Shown here: positions 25,534 through 33,906 of the stretch, piece by piece | Layout: every line of letters begins with the position of its first letter | How positions within the stretch are numbered: position 1 is the stretch's first letter | NCBI GenBank assembly: GCA_001701135.1 | Contig: DAAN01000022.1 | Coordinates: forward strand, 1-35,279 | Reading direction: 5' to 3' | Length of the DNA stretch: 35,279 nucleotides | Origin: Bacteroidales bacterium H3 | GTDB taxonomy: Bacteria; Bacteroidota; Bacteroidia; Bacteroidales; Muribaculaceae | Notes under the pieces: generated by a model | What the model was told of the DNA's origin: nothing | What the model saw: the letters and a program-made list of their open reading frames with translations, nothing else | Database searches by the model: none | Translations under genes and position numbers: made by a program

Positions 25534-27821
25534 AACAGACACGCATCATACTCCTGTTCGCAGCCCTGCTGGCTCTCTGCTCATGCTCCACCACAAAGCG
25601 CATACCCGAGGGGGAGCAGCTCTACACCGGTGTGAAAAAATTCACCATCATCACCCCCGACTCAACGGGCAAGGTGGTGCCCGGGGTAGACGCATCGCTC
25701 CGCAAGCAGGTGGCCGTGGCGCCCAACAACGCCATCTTCGGTTCCCCCTACTATCGCTGGCCATTCCCTATGGGGCTGTGGGTGTGGAACAACTGGAACG
25801 ACCCCGGCCACGGGCTCAAGCACTGGCTCTACGACAAGCTGGTGGCCGAGCCTGTCCTCATCAACGACGTGCGCCCTGCCGCCCGCGTGAAGATGCTCGA
25901 GAATGTGCTGGCCGACAACGGCTATTTCCGCGGCGGCGCATCATATGAGATCATACCTAACAAAAAGAACCCGCGAAAAGCCAAAGTGAGCTACAATGTG
26001 GCCACCGGGCCGGCCTACACCTTCTCGCAGGTGCAGCTGCTCCCCGACACATGCACCCTCCACCGGCTCATCGACTCAATCGCAGTGGCCGATCCTTATC
26101 TCAGGGAGGGGGCACGCTACAGCGTCGACTCCCTGTCGGAAGTGCGCATCCGCATCACCAACGCCCTGCGCAACCGCGGCTACTATTATTTCCGTCCCGA
26201 TTTCATCGAATATCTGGCCGACACGGTGCAGCAGCCCATGAAGATGGCCATGCGCATGATGCTCGCGGCCGACATTCCACCGGCCATGCTCAAGCGCTAC
26301 CGCACGGGCCGCGTCACCATGTATGTGTTCCGAAACCAGGGTGGCGGCGAGCCCGACACATTTCAGACCCGGCGCGGCACGCTGATACAGATGATGCCGT
26401 CGCGCTTTCGCCGGGAACTAATGAACGAGTGCGTGACCATGCGCACAGGCCGCTGGTTTGCGGTCAGGCAGATGAACTCCACGCAGACGCGTCTGGCGCG
26501 CCTGGGCATTTTCAACGCCATCAACATCGAGGCCGAACCCGACACCACCGCCGCCGAGCCTACGCTCAATGTGCAGATCGGCTGCACGTTCGACACTCCG
26601 CTGGAATTTCAGGTTGAGGTCAACGCCAGCTCTAAGAGCAACAGCTACATAGGCCCGGGGCTGTCGCTTAGTGTGGTCAACCGCAATGTGTTCGGCGGAG
26701 GAGAGCAGCTGCGCGTCACCGCCACCGGCACCTATGAATGGCAGACGGGCAAAAGCAAGTCGTCGCTGTTCAACTCCTACGAGGTGGGAATGACCACATC
26801 GCTGAGCTTCCCGCGCATGCTCGCCCCGGGATTCATTAAACGCAGACAGCGCAACCTCAACTGGACCCGCTTCACCCTCAACTGGGATCTCCTCAACCGC
26901 CCTCACTATTTCAAGATGGCGCAGTTCAATTTAGGCATGAGCTACGACTGGCAGTCGTCACGCTATTCGTCGCACTCTTTCACCCCATTCAAACTCACCT
27001 ACACCAAATTGATGAAGACCACCCACGAGTTCGACTCCATCATCAGCCAGAACCCTGCCATAGCCCTCTCGTTCATGAGCCAGTATATCCCGCAGATGAT
27101 GTACACCTATGTCTACGACAGGGAATTCGGACGCAACAACACATTCAACCTGCAGGTGACGCTGCAGGAGGCCGGCAACCTGTTCTGGTCGGTCTACGAG
27201 GCGTGTGGCAAGCGGGGCGAGAAGGAGCTGTTCGGCACGCCATTCTCCCAGTTCCTCAAAGGGACCACACAGATTGTCTACGGCCGCCGGCTCGGCGTGG
27301 GCGACCACTGGCTGGTGACGCGCGCGGCAGTGGGCGTGGCCTGGGCCTACGGCAACTCCTCGCAGGTGCCCTATGCCGAGCAATTCTATGTGGGCGGCGC
27401 CAACTCGGTGCGCGCCTGGGCTGTCCGCGATCTCGGCCCCGGCTCCTACAGGCCGCCGGCCGACCAGGAAAACGGCTACTTCGACCAGACCGGTACCTTC
27501 AAATTTGAATTCAACACCGAATACCGTTTCCCCATCGCAGGGCCGCTCCACGGAGCGGTGTTTCTCGACGCAGGCAATGTGTGGCTGCTGAAAAAAGACC
27601 CGCTGCGCCCCGGGGGCGAGCTGCGGGCCAAGACTTTCCTGAAAGATATTGCGTTAGGCACCGGCGTGGGTCTGCGTGTCGACATCTCCATGCTCGTGCT
27701 GCGCGGCGACCTCGGCATAGGTCTGCATGCGCCCTACGACACCGGCAAAAGCGGCTATTTCAACCTCCCCTCCTTCAAGAAGAGCCTCTGCTTCCACCTG
27801 GCCATCGGCTACCCCTTCTGA
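25530..27821 (+). CDS. tamL: TamL: lipoprotein BamA/TamA-family outer-membrane protein
   Basis: The protein has 763 aa. The signal ends LLALCSC with a lipobox Cys at 19, so the protein is lipidated, the feature that separates Bacteroidetes TamL from TamA. POTRA-like segments fill about 30-290 (RVKMLENVLADNGYF, VRIRITNALRNRGYYYF). The Omp85 barrel follows, with the conserved loop-6 motif written GGANSVRAW near 627 (Arg kept; Ala-Trp replaces the usual Gly-Phe). The last strand ends LAIGYPF with a terminal Phe, the usual barrel-assembly signal. It acts with TamB in outer-membrane biogenesis. It is translationally coupled to tamB by an ATGA overlap. Confidence 0.9.
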   Translation: MKQTRIILLFAALLALCSCSTTKRIPEGEQLYTGVKKFTIITPDSTGKVVPGVDASLRKQVAVAPNNAIFGSPYYRWPFPMGLWVWNNWNDPGHGLKHWLYDKLVAEPVLINDVRPAARVKMLENVLADNGYFRGGASYEIIPNKKNPRKAKVSYNVATGPAYTFSQVQLLPDTCTLHRLIDSIAVADPYLREGARYSVDSLSEVRIRITNALRNRGYYYFRPDFIEYLADTVQQPMKMAMRMMLAADIPPAMLKRYRTGRVTMYVFRNQGGGEPDTFQTRRGTLIQMMPSRFRRELMNECVTMRTGRWFAVRQMNSTQTRLARLGIFNAINIEAEPDTTAAEPTLNVQIGCTFDTPLEFQVEVNASSKSNSYIGPGLSLSVVNRNVFGGGEQLRVTATGTYEWQTGKSKSSLFNSYEVGMTTSLSFPRMLAPGFIKRRQRNLNWTRFTLNWDLLNRPHYFKMAQFNLGMSYDWQSSRYSSHSFTPFKLTYTKLMKTTHEFDSIISQNPAIALSFMSQYIPQMMYTYVYDREFGRNNTFNLQVTLQEAGNLFWSVYEACGKRGEKELFGTPFSQFLKGTTQIVYGRRLGVGDHWLVTRAAVGVAWAYGNSSQVPYAEQFYVGGANSVRAWAVRDLGPGSYRPPADQENGYFDQTGTFKFEFNTEYRFPIAGPLHGAVFLDAGNVWLLKKDPLRPGGELRAKTFLKDIALGTGVGLRVDISMLVLRGDLGIGLHAPYDTGKSGYFNLPSFKKSLCFHLAIGYPF

Positions 27822-27866
27822 CAGCGGGCATACCGATCGCGGCATCTCCCGCCATTAGCTTAGTTG

Positions 27867-29231
27867 TCACTTGATGAGCGAGAGGCGCACGCGGGTGTTT
27901 TTCAGTCGGTGGGGCGACAGGCGCTCAAGCAACGGCAGTGCGGCTGCTTCGGCGGGGATCTCATCTGTGGCGCCCGAGGCAAGCGGCCCGAGAGCCGCGC
28001 GGGGAACGGCCACGAGCGCACTGTGGTCGTCGAGGGTGATCCTCCCCACCTCGTCGGGGCGCAGACCGCCCCGGTGGATAAGATAGCCCGCGATGTCGCC
28101 GCGCGAAATTTTCTCCTTTTTCCCCGCGTTGATATAGATTGTGGCGGTGTCGCTGCGGATAGGGTCGGCAGCCTCGCCGCGCGGCGAGAGCATCCGGTCC
28201 CACACCACATATTCGGGTATATTCTCCCCGTCGGCAATGATGCTGAATACCGTGCCGTCGGCTCCCATGCGGGCCGTTCGACCGTTACGGTGCGTCCAGC
28301 TCTCTACGGTGAGGGGCAGATGGTAATGAATCACATACTGCACATTGTCGATGTCGAGACCGCGGGCACCGAGGTCGGTGGCTATCAGCACGGGGGTGGT
28401 GCCGTTGTCAAGGAGATCCACGGCGAGTTTGCGCTCGCGCTGCTCCAGCCCTCCATGGTAAAGCCCTACAGGAAATCCGGCGCGGCTAAGCTCGTTGTAA
28501 ACGCGTTCGGCGCTCTCGCGGTGGTTGACAAACACCAGCGCGCGGCCATTGGGCAGCGAACGGAGCAAGGCTTCGAGAGTGGAGAGCTTGTCGCGCTCGG
28601 GCGAATCCACGCGCACAAACTGCACGTGTCCGCCGGCCGGTTTCGAAGCGGTAAAATCAAAGGTCTCAGGCCGAGCGAAACTCAGGAACCCGGGCATCTC
28701 GGCCAAAGGAGTCGCCGACGTGAGTATTATCAGGCTGAGATGGCGCATCTGTTTCACGATCCGCTTCATTTCGTCGTGAAAGCCGAGTTCGAGTGATTTG
28801 TCATACTCATCAAGCACAAGAGCCGACACATCAGCGAGCATCACTGTGCCGCGGCGCAGATGGTCGAGCAGACGGCCCGGAGTGGCCACGATAATATCGG
28901 GCACCACTTTCATGGAGTTCACCTCATCGGCCATGGCGTGGCCTCCATAGAAAGCGACCGTCTTCAATCCCTGGGCCAGAGGGCGGATCACGTCGGCTAT
29001 CTGAATCACAAGCTCACGCGAGGGGGCCATCACCACCGCCTGCACACTGCCGGTCGACGGTGACAGGGAGCGAAGAAGCCTTATGGCGAAGGCCACCGTC
29101 TTGCCCGAACCGGTGGGCGACAGCAGCACTATGCGGGTGGCGTCGGTGGCGGCCATCTGCTGCTGCATGGGGTTGAGTTTCTCAATGCGGTGACGCTCTG
29201 CCAGCCGCTGAAGTATCGTGCGGTTATCCAT
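27867..29231 (-). CDS. DEAD-box RNA helicase, DbpA-like, with DEYD motif
   Basis: This 454-aa ATP-dependent RNA helicase has motif I SPTGSGKT (38-45), motif Ia APSRELV (69-75), TPGR (117-120), motif II DEYD (141-144, not DEAD), motif III SAT (172-174) and motif VI HRNGRTARMG. The last 80 or so residues (IYINAGKKEKISRGDIAGYL, then GRITLDDHSALVAVP) resemble the DbpA RNA-binding domain, which targets 23S rRNA hairpin 92 during 50S assembly. The Q-motif is weak (NPMQQQ). It is convergent with tamL and lies 50 bases downstream of the Rieske-like gene with no clear promoter, so it is probably co-transcribed with it. Confidence 0.88.
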   Translation of the reverse strand: MDNRTILQRLAERHRIEKLNPMQQQMAATDATRIVLLSPTGSGKTVAFAIRLLRSLSPSTGSVQAVVMAPSRELVIQIADVIRPLAQGLKTVAFYGGHAMADEVNSMKVVPDIIVATPGRLLDHLRRGTVMLADVSALVLDEYDKSLELGFHDEMKRIVKQMRHLSLIILTSATPLAEMPGFLSFARPETFDFTASKPAGGHVQFVRVDSPERDKLSTLEALLRSLPNGRALVFVNHRESAERVYNELSRAGFPVGLYHGGLEQRERKLAVDLLDNGTTPVLIATDLGARGLDIDNVQYVIHYHLPLTVESWTHRNGRTARMGADGTVFSIIADGENIPEYVVWDRMLSPRGEAADPIRSDTATIYINAGKKEKISRGDIAGYLIHRGGLRPDEVGRITLDDHSALVAVPRAALGPLASGATDEIPAEAAALPLLERLSPHRLKNTRVRLSLIK

Positions 29232-29281
29232 CAGTTGTCAATTTAGCGGAACAGGATCAGGGTTGACCGGGAAAGGCATTG

Positions 29282-29797
29282 TCAGCGCGAAACGACCATA
29301 AACTCGCCGTTCATCCCCGGTCCTACATTAAAACGGCGCAGGCCGCGTTTGAGTTTGCGTGCCTCGCCCGAAATCGGCGAGCCATAGTTATTGAACACGG
29401 AATAGCGCGAGCCGCATTTAGGGCAGTAAGCCACATTTTCCTGCGTATCGATTTCGATACGCACATTGCGGTTCACCTCCACGGGGCAGGCCAGATCGTA
29501 GGCATAGGGGGCGCCACTCAGATCCCCCACAAGGAGTATCCCGCCGAAACCGGTGTAGGTCAGTCCGGTCCATGGAAAATCAGAAGGCACCCTGAGATTC
29601 CCGTCGAGTATGAAACGTCGGTGGTCAAGAGCGCCGGGGGTGCCATAGCGCTCCCATTCAGCCCGAGTATCGAACGACAGGCGCACATTAGTAGGAGGAA
29701 TGCGGTCGAAGTCGACATGATCACATCCGCATGCCGCCACCGACAGCACCAGCGCACCGACAGCATATATCGCGTTTTTCAGTAATCGTTTCACCAT
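29282..29797 (-). CDS. Rieske-like lipoprotein with non-canonical ligands
   Basis: The protein has about 171 aa. A lipoprotein signal is present, with VAAC and Cys23. The C-terminal half has a Rieske-type outline: DLACPVE (Cys104), then VAYCPKCGSRYSVF (Cys125 and Cys128), then YGSPISGEARKL, which matches the CPCHGSxF...GxxxxGPA frame. In a Rieske site the ligands are C-x-H and C-x2-H. Here the first His position is Val106 and the second is Cys128. The protein therefore has three cysteines and neither Rieske histidine, and is unlikely to hold a standard cluster. I chose the ATG at 29797 because the promoter makes 29818 impossible. Function unknown. Confidence 0.75.
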   Translation of the reverse strand: MVKRLLKNAIYAVGALVLSVAACGCDHVDFDRIPPTNVRLSFDTRAEWERYGTPGALDHRRFILDGNLRVPSDFPWTGLTYTGFGGILLVGDLSGAPYAYDLACPVEVNRNVRIEIDTQENVAYCPKCGSRYSVFNNYGSPISGEARKLKRGLRRFNVGPGMNGEFMVVSR

Positions 29798-29819
29798 TAC
29801 AATCTTCATAAACAACATA

Positions 29820-29851
29820 CAAAGTTACCATATTCCAGCGAATAACCCCAA
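29820..29851 (-). promoter_or_regulatory. Promoter of the Rieske-like gene
   Basis: The minus strand reads TTG (29849-29851), 21 bases, then TAACTTTG (29820-29827). The predicted start near 29813 leaves about 16 bases before the ATG at 29797. Confidence 0.65.
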
Positions 29852-29906
29852 CAATTCGTAGTTAAAGAACCAACATTTAGAAGTTAAGAGCTTGTTTTCT
29901 CTACGG

Positions 29907-32900
29907 TTAGACGGGGAGGAGGCGGTGGCCGGGGGGGGCGAAGGGGTAGAGGAGGTAGCCTTTGACGTTGGTACGGCCTGCCTGGGCGAGGAGGGCGCAA
30001 TAGTGGCGGACCTGATTTATGTAGGATTCCTTGGGTTCGCCGAACTTATAGTCGAGCACCACGGTGGCGCCGGGCATCTCGACCACGCGGTCGGGACGCA
30101 CCACCATGGGGATGTCGGATGCCTTGTTGTCGGGGGCGTTGAAATATGCGAAGTTGGTCAGGGGTCGTTCGTTCATCACGCTCAGGTACTCTGTGAAATA
30201 GGGGCTGACGTCGGGGTCGGCGAGAGCCTCGCGCAGTTGCTCGCGCAGCGGGGCGTAGTCGGCCTCCGTGAGGTTGCGCCGGTAGGACGGGGTGAGAAAT
30301 GCGTAGTCGAGGTCGGCGGGGCGCTTCACTCCGGCAAGCACCTCATGGAGAAAAGTGCCCAGGTGCACGGGATTGTCGAGCGAGAACACGTCGCTGCGGT
30401 CGCCGGCGTCGGTGGCCACTGTGACTTCGGGGGGCTGCACCGAGAAATAGCTTCGGGTGACGGAGTCGTAGTCGATCGGCGCGTCGAACGATGCCGGGCT
30501 GTCGACACGGCGGTGCTTGCGGTGGGTGTAGTCTATGCGGTGATGCGGAAACCATGCCGTGCTGCGGGGGTAACGGTCGGCGCGGCTCTCCTTTTTTATC
30601 GTGGAGGGATCGACGGGACGGCCCAGTCTGAGATAGTCGAACAGGGGCATCACAGGCCTCTGCCGCGCCGGATCGGCAGCGCCCTCATCCTCTCCGTCGA
30701 AATAGAACCGGTCGGAATAGAATGGGCGTGGGTCGGTGAAATAATTGCCCACCGGCTCCACATACCGCAGGGGTTCGCCCGAGAGAGCATAACGGCCGAA
30801 AATCGAAGGGTCGCCCGCCAGTTCGTCGCGGAGCACCCGCAGCAGATTCTGCCCCAGCTCCTTGCAGCGGTCGCCATCCTTTGGATTAGCGGCGGGAGCG
30901 GCCTCGCCATATATGGCCAGTTCATAGCGGGCGCGGGTGAATGCCACATAAGCCACATTGAGCGAATCGAGGCGCGCCGAGCGCACCATGTCGGCTGTCT
31001 GGCGGGCGAGTCCGTCGTAGTCGGCCAGTTTGCGGCTGAACGCCAGAGGCATAAATGGCGGCACGTCGGCGGGGTCGCATCCCGGGAACTCCATTTCGGC
31101 CAGTGAAAACCATGCCGATTCCCCCTCTTTCACCAGCTCCTGCTCGCAGAAGGGCACATGCACGCAATTCATTTCCAACCCCTTGGACTTGTGGATGGTC
31201 ATCACGGTTATGGCGTCGGGGATGTCGGCCTCGGGGAATGAGCTGACGCAGCCGCTCCTGTCCCACCACTTCAGGAACGCGGCGATGTTGGGATCGTCGT
31301 TTTCGCAGAAATCGAGCACCATATCCTGGAATGCGGTGATGAAAGCCACCTCGCTCTCGCCTACAGGCTCGGTGCGCCGGTCGGGATGGAGGATGAAATC
31401 GCGGATGATGCGTTCGGTCAGGAGAAAGAGATCAGGCTTATCCTCGCGCTCGAGGTCGGCCAACAGACCGTCGATGAGATCGCGCACCTCGGCCGCCTCC
31501 CGATCGGGGTTTACGCCGAGGTTGGGCGAAGTGACCGAAACAGCCTTCCACAACGCCTCAGCCGGGGGATAACGCAGCAGAAGCACCTCGAAAATCTGCA
31601 TCATGCGGTTGCGCAGCCATGCCGGATTCTCCACCTGCCGGGGAGGTTCGGTCCCCGGCTTGTCAATCATGGGCGGCGTGACACACAGCCGCAGCAGATT
31701 CACCACCGACTTCACCGACTGCGACGAGCCTACGGTCATGGCGTCGTTGGAAATGATGTCGACCGTGCGCCCCGTCTCCTGCTGCCAGCGGAGCCACTCG
31801 GGGTCGTTTTTCTTCAGCGACAGGATATAGTCGATGACCTCCTGGCCCTGGCCGCCGGTGCGCACCAGCACACCGATCTGCGACGGCGGGAAGCCGCGCC
31901 GCAGCTGGTCGAGGATATTGGCGCCCATCAGCTCGAGCTGCTGAGTGTGGCTGAAAGGCTCGTCGGTGCCGTTGAGAAAGAGCTGCACAAACCCCTCGCG
32001 GTCGGGGAAAGCCACCCGCTGCACCACGCCGTGATAGGTGGTGCCGGGCCCTACCCCTTCGAAATCCGCGGCAAGGGCGGTGAAGAGCGAGTTGTTGAAT
32101 TTCACAACTTCGCGGGCGCTTCGCCAGTTGGTGTTGTCGCCGATGTCGCTGCCTATTTCCGTGACATGGTATTCGCCGAGCGATTTGGCCGCCTCGCTGC
32201 CCAGAAGCTCGGGGCGGGCGTTGCGGAAACGGTAGATACTCTGCTTCACATCGCCGATAATCAGGTTCTCGCGCCCTCGCGAGAGGGTCTCCTCCATGAG
32301 CGGGCGCAGATTGTCCCAGTTCATCTCCGAGGTGTCCTGGAATTCGTCGATGAGCAGATGGTTGAGCTGCGTGCCCATCTTTTCGTAGACAAAGGGCACC
32401 TCCCCCTCTTTAAGCACGCGGCCCAGCAGGGTGTTGGTGTCGCCGAGGAAAAACATGTCGTGCTCGCGGCAGAAGGTGTCAATATTGTCGCACGTGCCGG
32501 CAAATAGCCCTAACAGATAGCAGCGGCCCAACAGCAGACGGGCCATGCCCGCACGCTCCATCAGCGCTATGGCGTCGGCGCAGAGACGTCGCAGACGGCT
32601 GTCGAAGCCGTCGGTCCATCCCTCCGGCTTTTTCTTCGCGCCCCCGGTGTAGCACACGATCTCCTTGTCGCCAATCCCGGCGGCATTGCGCAGCGTGGCC
32701 GAAGGCTCGAAAGCGAAGTCGCCGCGGCTCCATTTCTGCACCGGCAGCAACACATTGCGGGTGATCTTCTCCCCCATGGGAGTGGCAAGCAGCGCCTCCG
32801 CTTCCTCGCGGATGGCGTCGAAGCTGGGGCCTGCGGTGAGTTGGCGCAGATACTCGGTGAAGCGCAACAGCGGAGCCAGATCCAGCTCGCCGTTCTCCCC

Positions 32901-33791
32901 GCGATGGAAATATCGGTTGAATTCCGATATATGCTTTTTGAAAAATTCGTTGCGGAGCTTCTTCACATCCCCCACCAGCTGCCTGTTGACCGACGAGTGA
33001 TCGGAAAAGATGTTGAACTGCCCCTCGCTGCTGCCGGCAAGATGCAGCATATACTGTCTGAGCCAGCGACGCACCGCAGCGGAGGCTGAGCCACGCGGAA
33101 TGCTGCTCTTCACATCGTTGAGCATCTGGTCCACGGCCATGCGGATCACATTTGACTCGTCGATCTGCAGACTGAAATTCTCCGGCAGATCAAGCTCGGA
33201 GGTGAACACATGGAGCACCGACTGAAAAAATGAGTCGATGGTCGACACATTGAAGTCGGCGAAATTGATCAGCACGTCGCTCAGCGCCAGCCCGGCACCG
33301 TGGCTGATCCGTCGCACGCGGCGGATATAGTCGTCGCGGTCGGCGTCCCAGAGCTTCGAGGCCGTTGCCTCAGGTGTGTTCTCGTCGCCGCAGTAGATGC
33401 CCACAAGATAGTGTATGTGGTCGTTCTTCGGACGCGCCGAGCCATCCCACGGCGCTGAGCCGTCGGCCGGCTCGGTGATGTGGCGCAGTTTTTCCAGCTC
33501 GGCCACAATGCGGTCGGTCATCTCGTTGGTGGCCTTGTTGGTGAAGGTGATGGCCAGGATGTGGCGGTGAGCCTTCGGGAAGCGGCGGTGGATATATTCG
33601 TCGCGGTAACGCAGAAACACCGCCGACCCCCTCTGCGACGCATCGGACCACAGCGGCTCATGCGTCCAGCCGGCATCGACATCCGAGGTGTCGCCGTCGG
33701 TGCCTTTCTTGAACAGCAGCAGCTTGAGATATTTTCGGGCCAGCGAGAATGTCTTGCCTGAACCGGCGCTCGCCTTGTGGATGGTCAGCAT
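29907..33791 (-). CDS. addA: UvrD/RecB-type helicase-nuclease (AddA-like)
   Basis: This 1294-aa protein is of the double-strand-break processing type. Helicase motif I ASAGSGKT is at 7-14; TFTNKATNEM follows (Ia), then LIDEFQDTS near 480 (II), IGDVKQSIYRFRN (III), VMTIHKSKGLE (V) and AYVAFTRAR near 950 (VI). The C-terminal PD-(D/E)XK nuclease has GTFLHEVL near 1148, RPDRVVE and VLDYKFGE with ESYINQVRHY near 1250, so the metal residues look intact. I set the start at 33791, which puts the Walker A at its usual place; the open frame to 34040 is only antisense space over amt. AddB is not in this window. No promoter was found, so transcription may come from amt. Confidence 0.88.
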   Translation of the reverse strand: MLTIHKASAGSGKTFSLARKYLKLLLFKKGTDGDTSDVDAGWTHEPLWSDASQRGSAVFLRYRDEYIHRRFPKAHRHILAITFTNKATNEMTDRIVAELEKLRHITEPADGSAPWDGSARPKNDHIHYLVGIYCGDENTPEATASKLWDADRDDYIRRVRRISHGAGLALSDVLINFADFNVSTIDSFFQSVLHVFTSELDLPENFSLQIDESNVIRMAVDQMLNDVKSSIPRGSASAAVRRWLRQYMLHLAGSSEGQFNIFSDHSSVNRQLVGDVKKLRNEFFKKHISEFNRYFHRGENGELDLAPLLRFTEYLRQLTAGPSFDAIREEAEALLATPMGEKITRNVLLPVQKWSRGDFAFEPSATLRNAAGIGDKEIVCYTGGAKKKPEGWTDGFDSRLRRLCADAIALMERAGMARLLLGRCYLLGLFAGTCDNIDTFCREHDMFFLGDTNTLLGRVLKEGEVPFVYEKMGTQLNHLLIDEFQDTSEMNWDNLRPLMEETLSRGRENLIIGDVKQSIYRFRNARPELLGSEAAKSLGEYHVTEIGSDIGDNTNWRSAREVVKFNNSLFTALAADFEGVGPGTTYHGVVQRVAFPDREGFVQLFLNGTDEPFSHTQQLELMGANILDQLRRGFPPSQIGVLVRTGGQGQEVIDYILSLKKNDPEWLRWQQETGRTVDIISNDAMTVGSSQSVKSVVNLLRLCVTPPMIDKPGTEPPRQVENPAWLRNRMMQIFEVLLLRYPPAEALWKAVSVTSPNLGVNPDREAAEVRDLIDGLLADLEREDKPDLFLLTERIIRDFILHPDRRTEPVGESEVAFITAFQDMVLDFCENDDPNIAAFLKWWDRSGCVSSFPEADIPDAITVMTIHKSKGLEMNCVHVPFCEQELVKEGESAWFSLAEMEFPGCDPADVPPFMPLAFSRKLADYDGLARQTADMVRSARLDSLNVAYVAFTRARYELAIYGEAAPAANPKDGDRCKELGQNLLRVLRDELAGDPSIFGRYALSGEPLRYVEPVGNYFTDPRPFYSDRFYFDGEDEGAADPARQRPVMPLFDYLRLGRPVDPSTIKKESRADRYPRSTAWFPHHRIDYTHRKHRRVDSPASFDAPIDYDSVTRSYFSVQPPEVTVATDAGDRSDVFSLDNPVHLGTFLHEVLAGVKRPADLDYAFLTPSYRRNLTEADYAPLREQLREALADPDVSPYFTEYLSVMNERPLTNFAYFNAPDNKASDIPMVVRPDRVVEMPGATVVLDYKFGEPKESYINQVRHYCALLAQAGRTNVKGYLLYPFAPPGHRLLPV

Positions 33792-33804
33792 CAGCGATGA
33801 GGGT

Positions 33805-33881
33805 TTTGTTTCTATGAAACAAACGGTCGGCAGGCTCCCTTTATTGCACAGGAGCCTGCCGGGAATCAGTCCGGCAGGCTC
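33805..33881 (-). promoter_or_regulatory. Three-arm alternative hairpin between amt and addA
   Basis: Arms on the plus strand are CGGCAGGCTCC (33828-33838), GGAGCCTGCCGG (33851-33862) and CCGGCAGGCTC (33871-33881). The middle arm can pair with either side, 11 bp each, but not with both. In the leftward mRNA the proximal hairpin forms first, and the distal one would be followed by ACCGTTTGTTTC. The latter tract is itself part of a perfect hairpin, TTTGTTTC/GAAACAAA at 33805-33823. This is terminator/antiterminator-like. Confidence 0.65.
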
Positions 33882-33906
33882 TTGCGATATTGTGTATATA
33901 GGATAA

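Noticed and set aside
24355..25542. A 395-codon minus-strand frame inside tamB
   Set aside because: Antisense shadow with low-complexity His/Val/Glu composition; the plus strand encodes the conserved TamB C-terminal domain.
27824..27852. GCGGG/CCCGC pairing as a terminator between tamL and the helicase gene
   Set aside because: The stem is only five pairs with a 19-base loop and no T-run on either side, so I could not support it.
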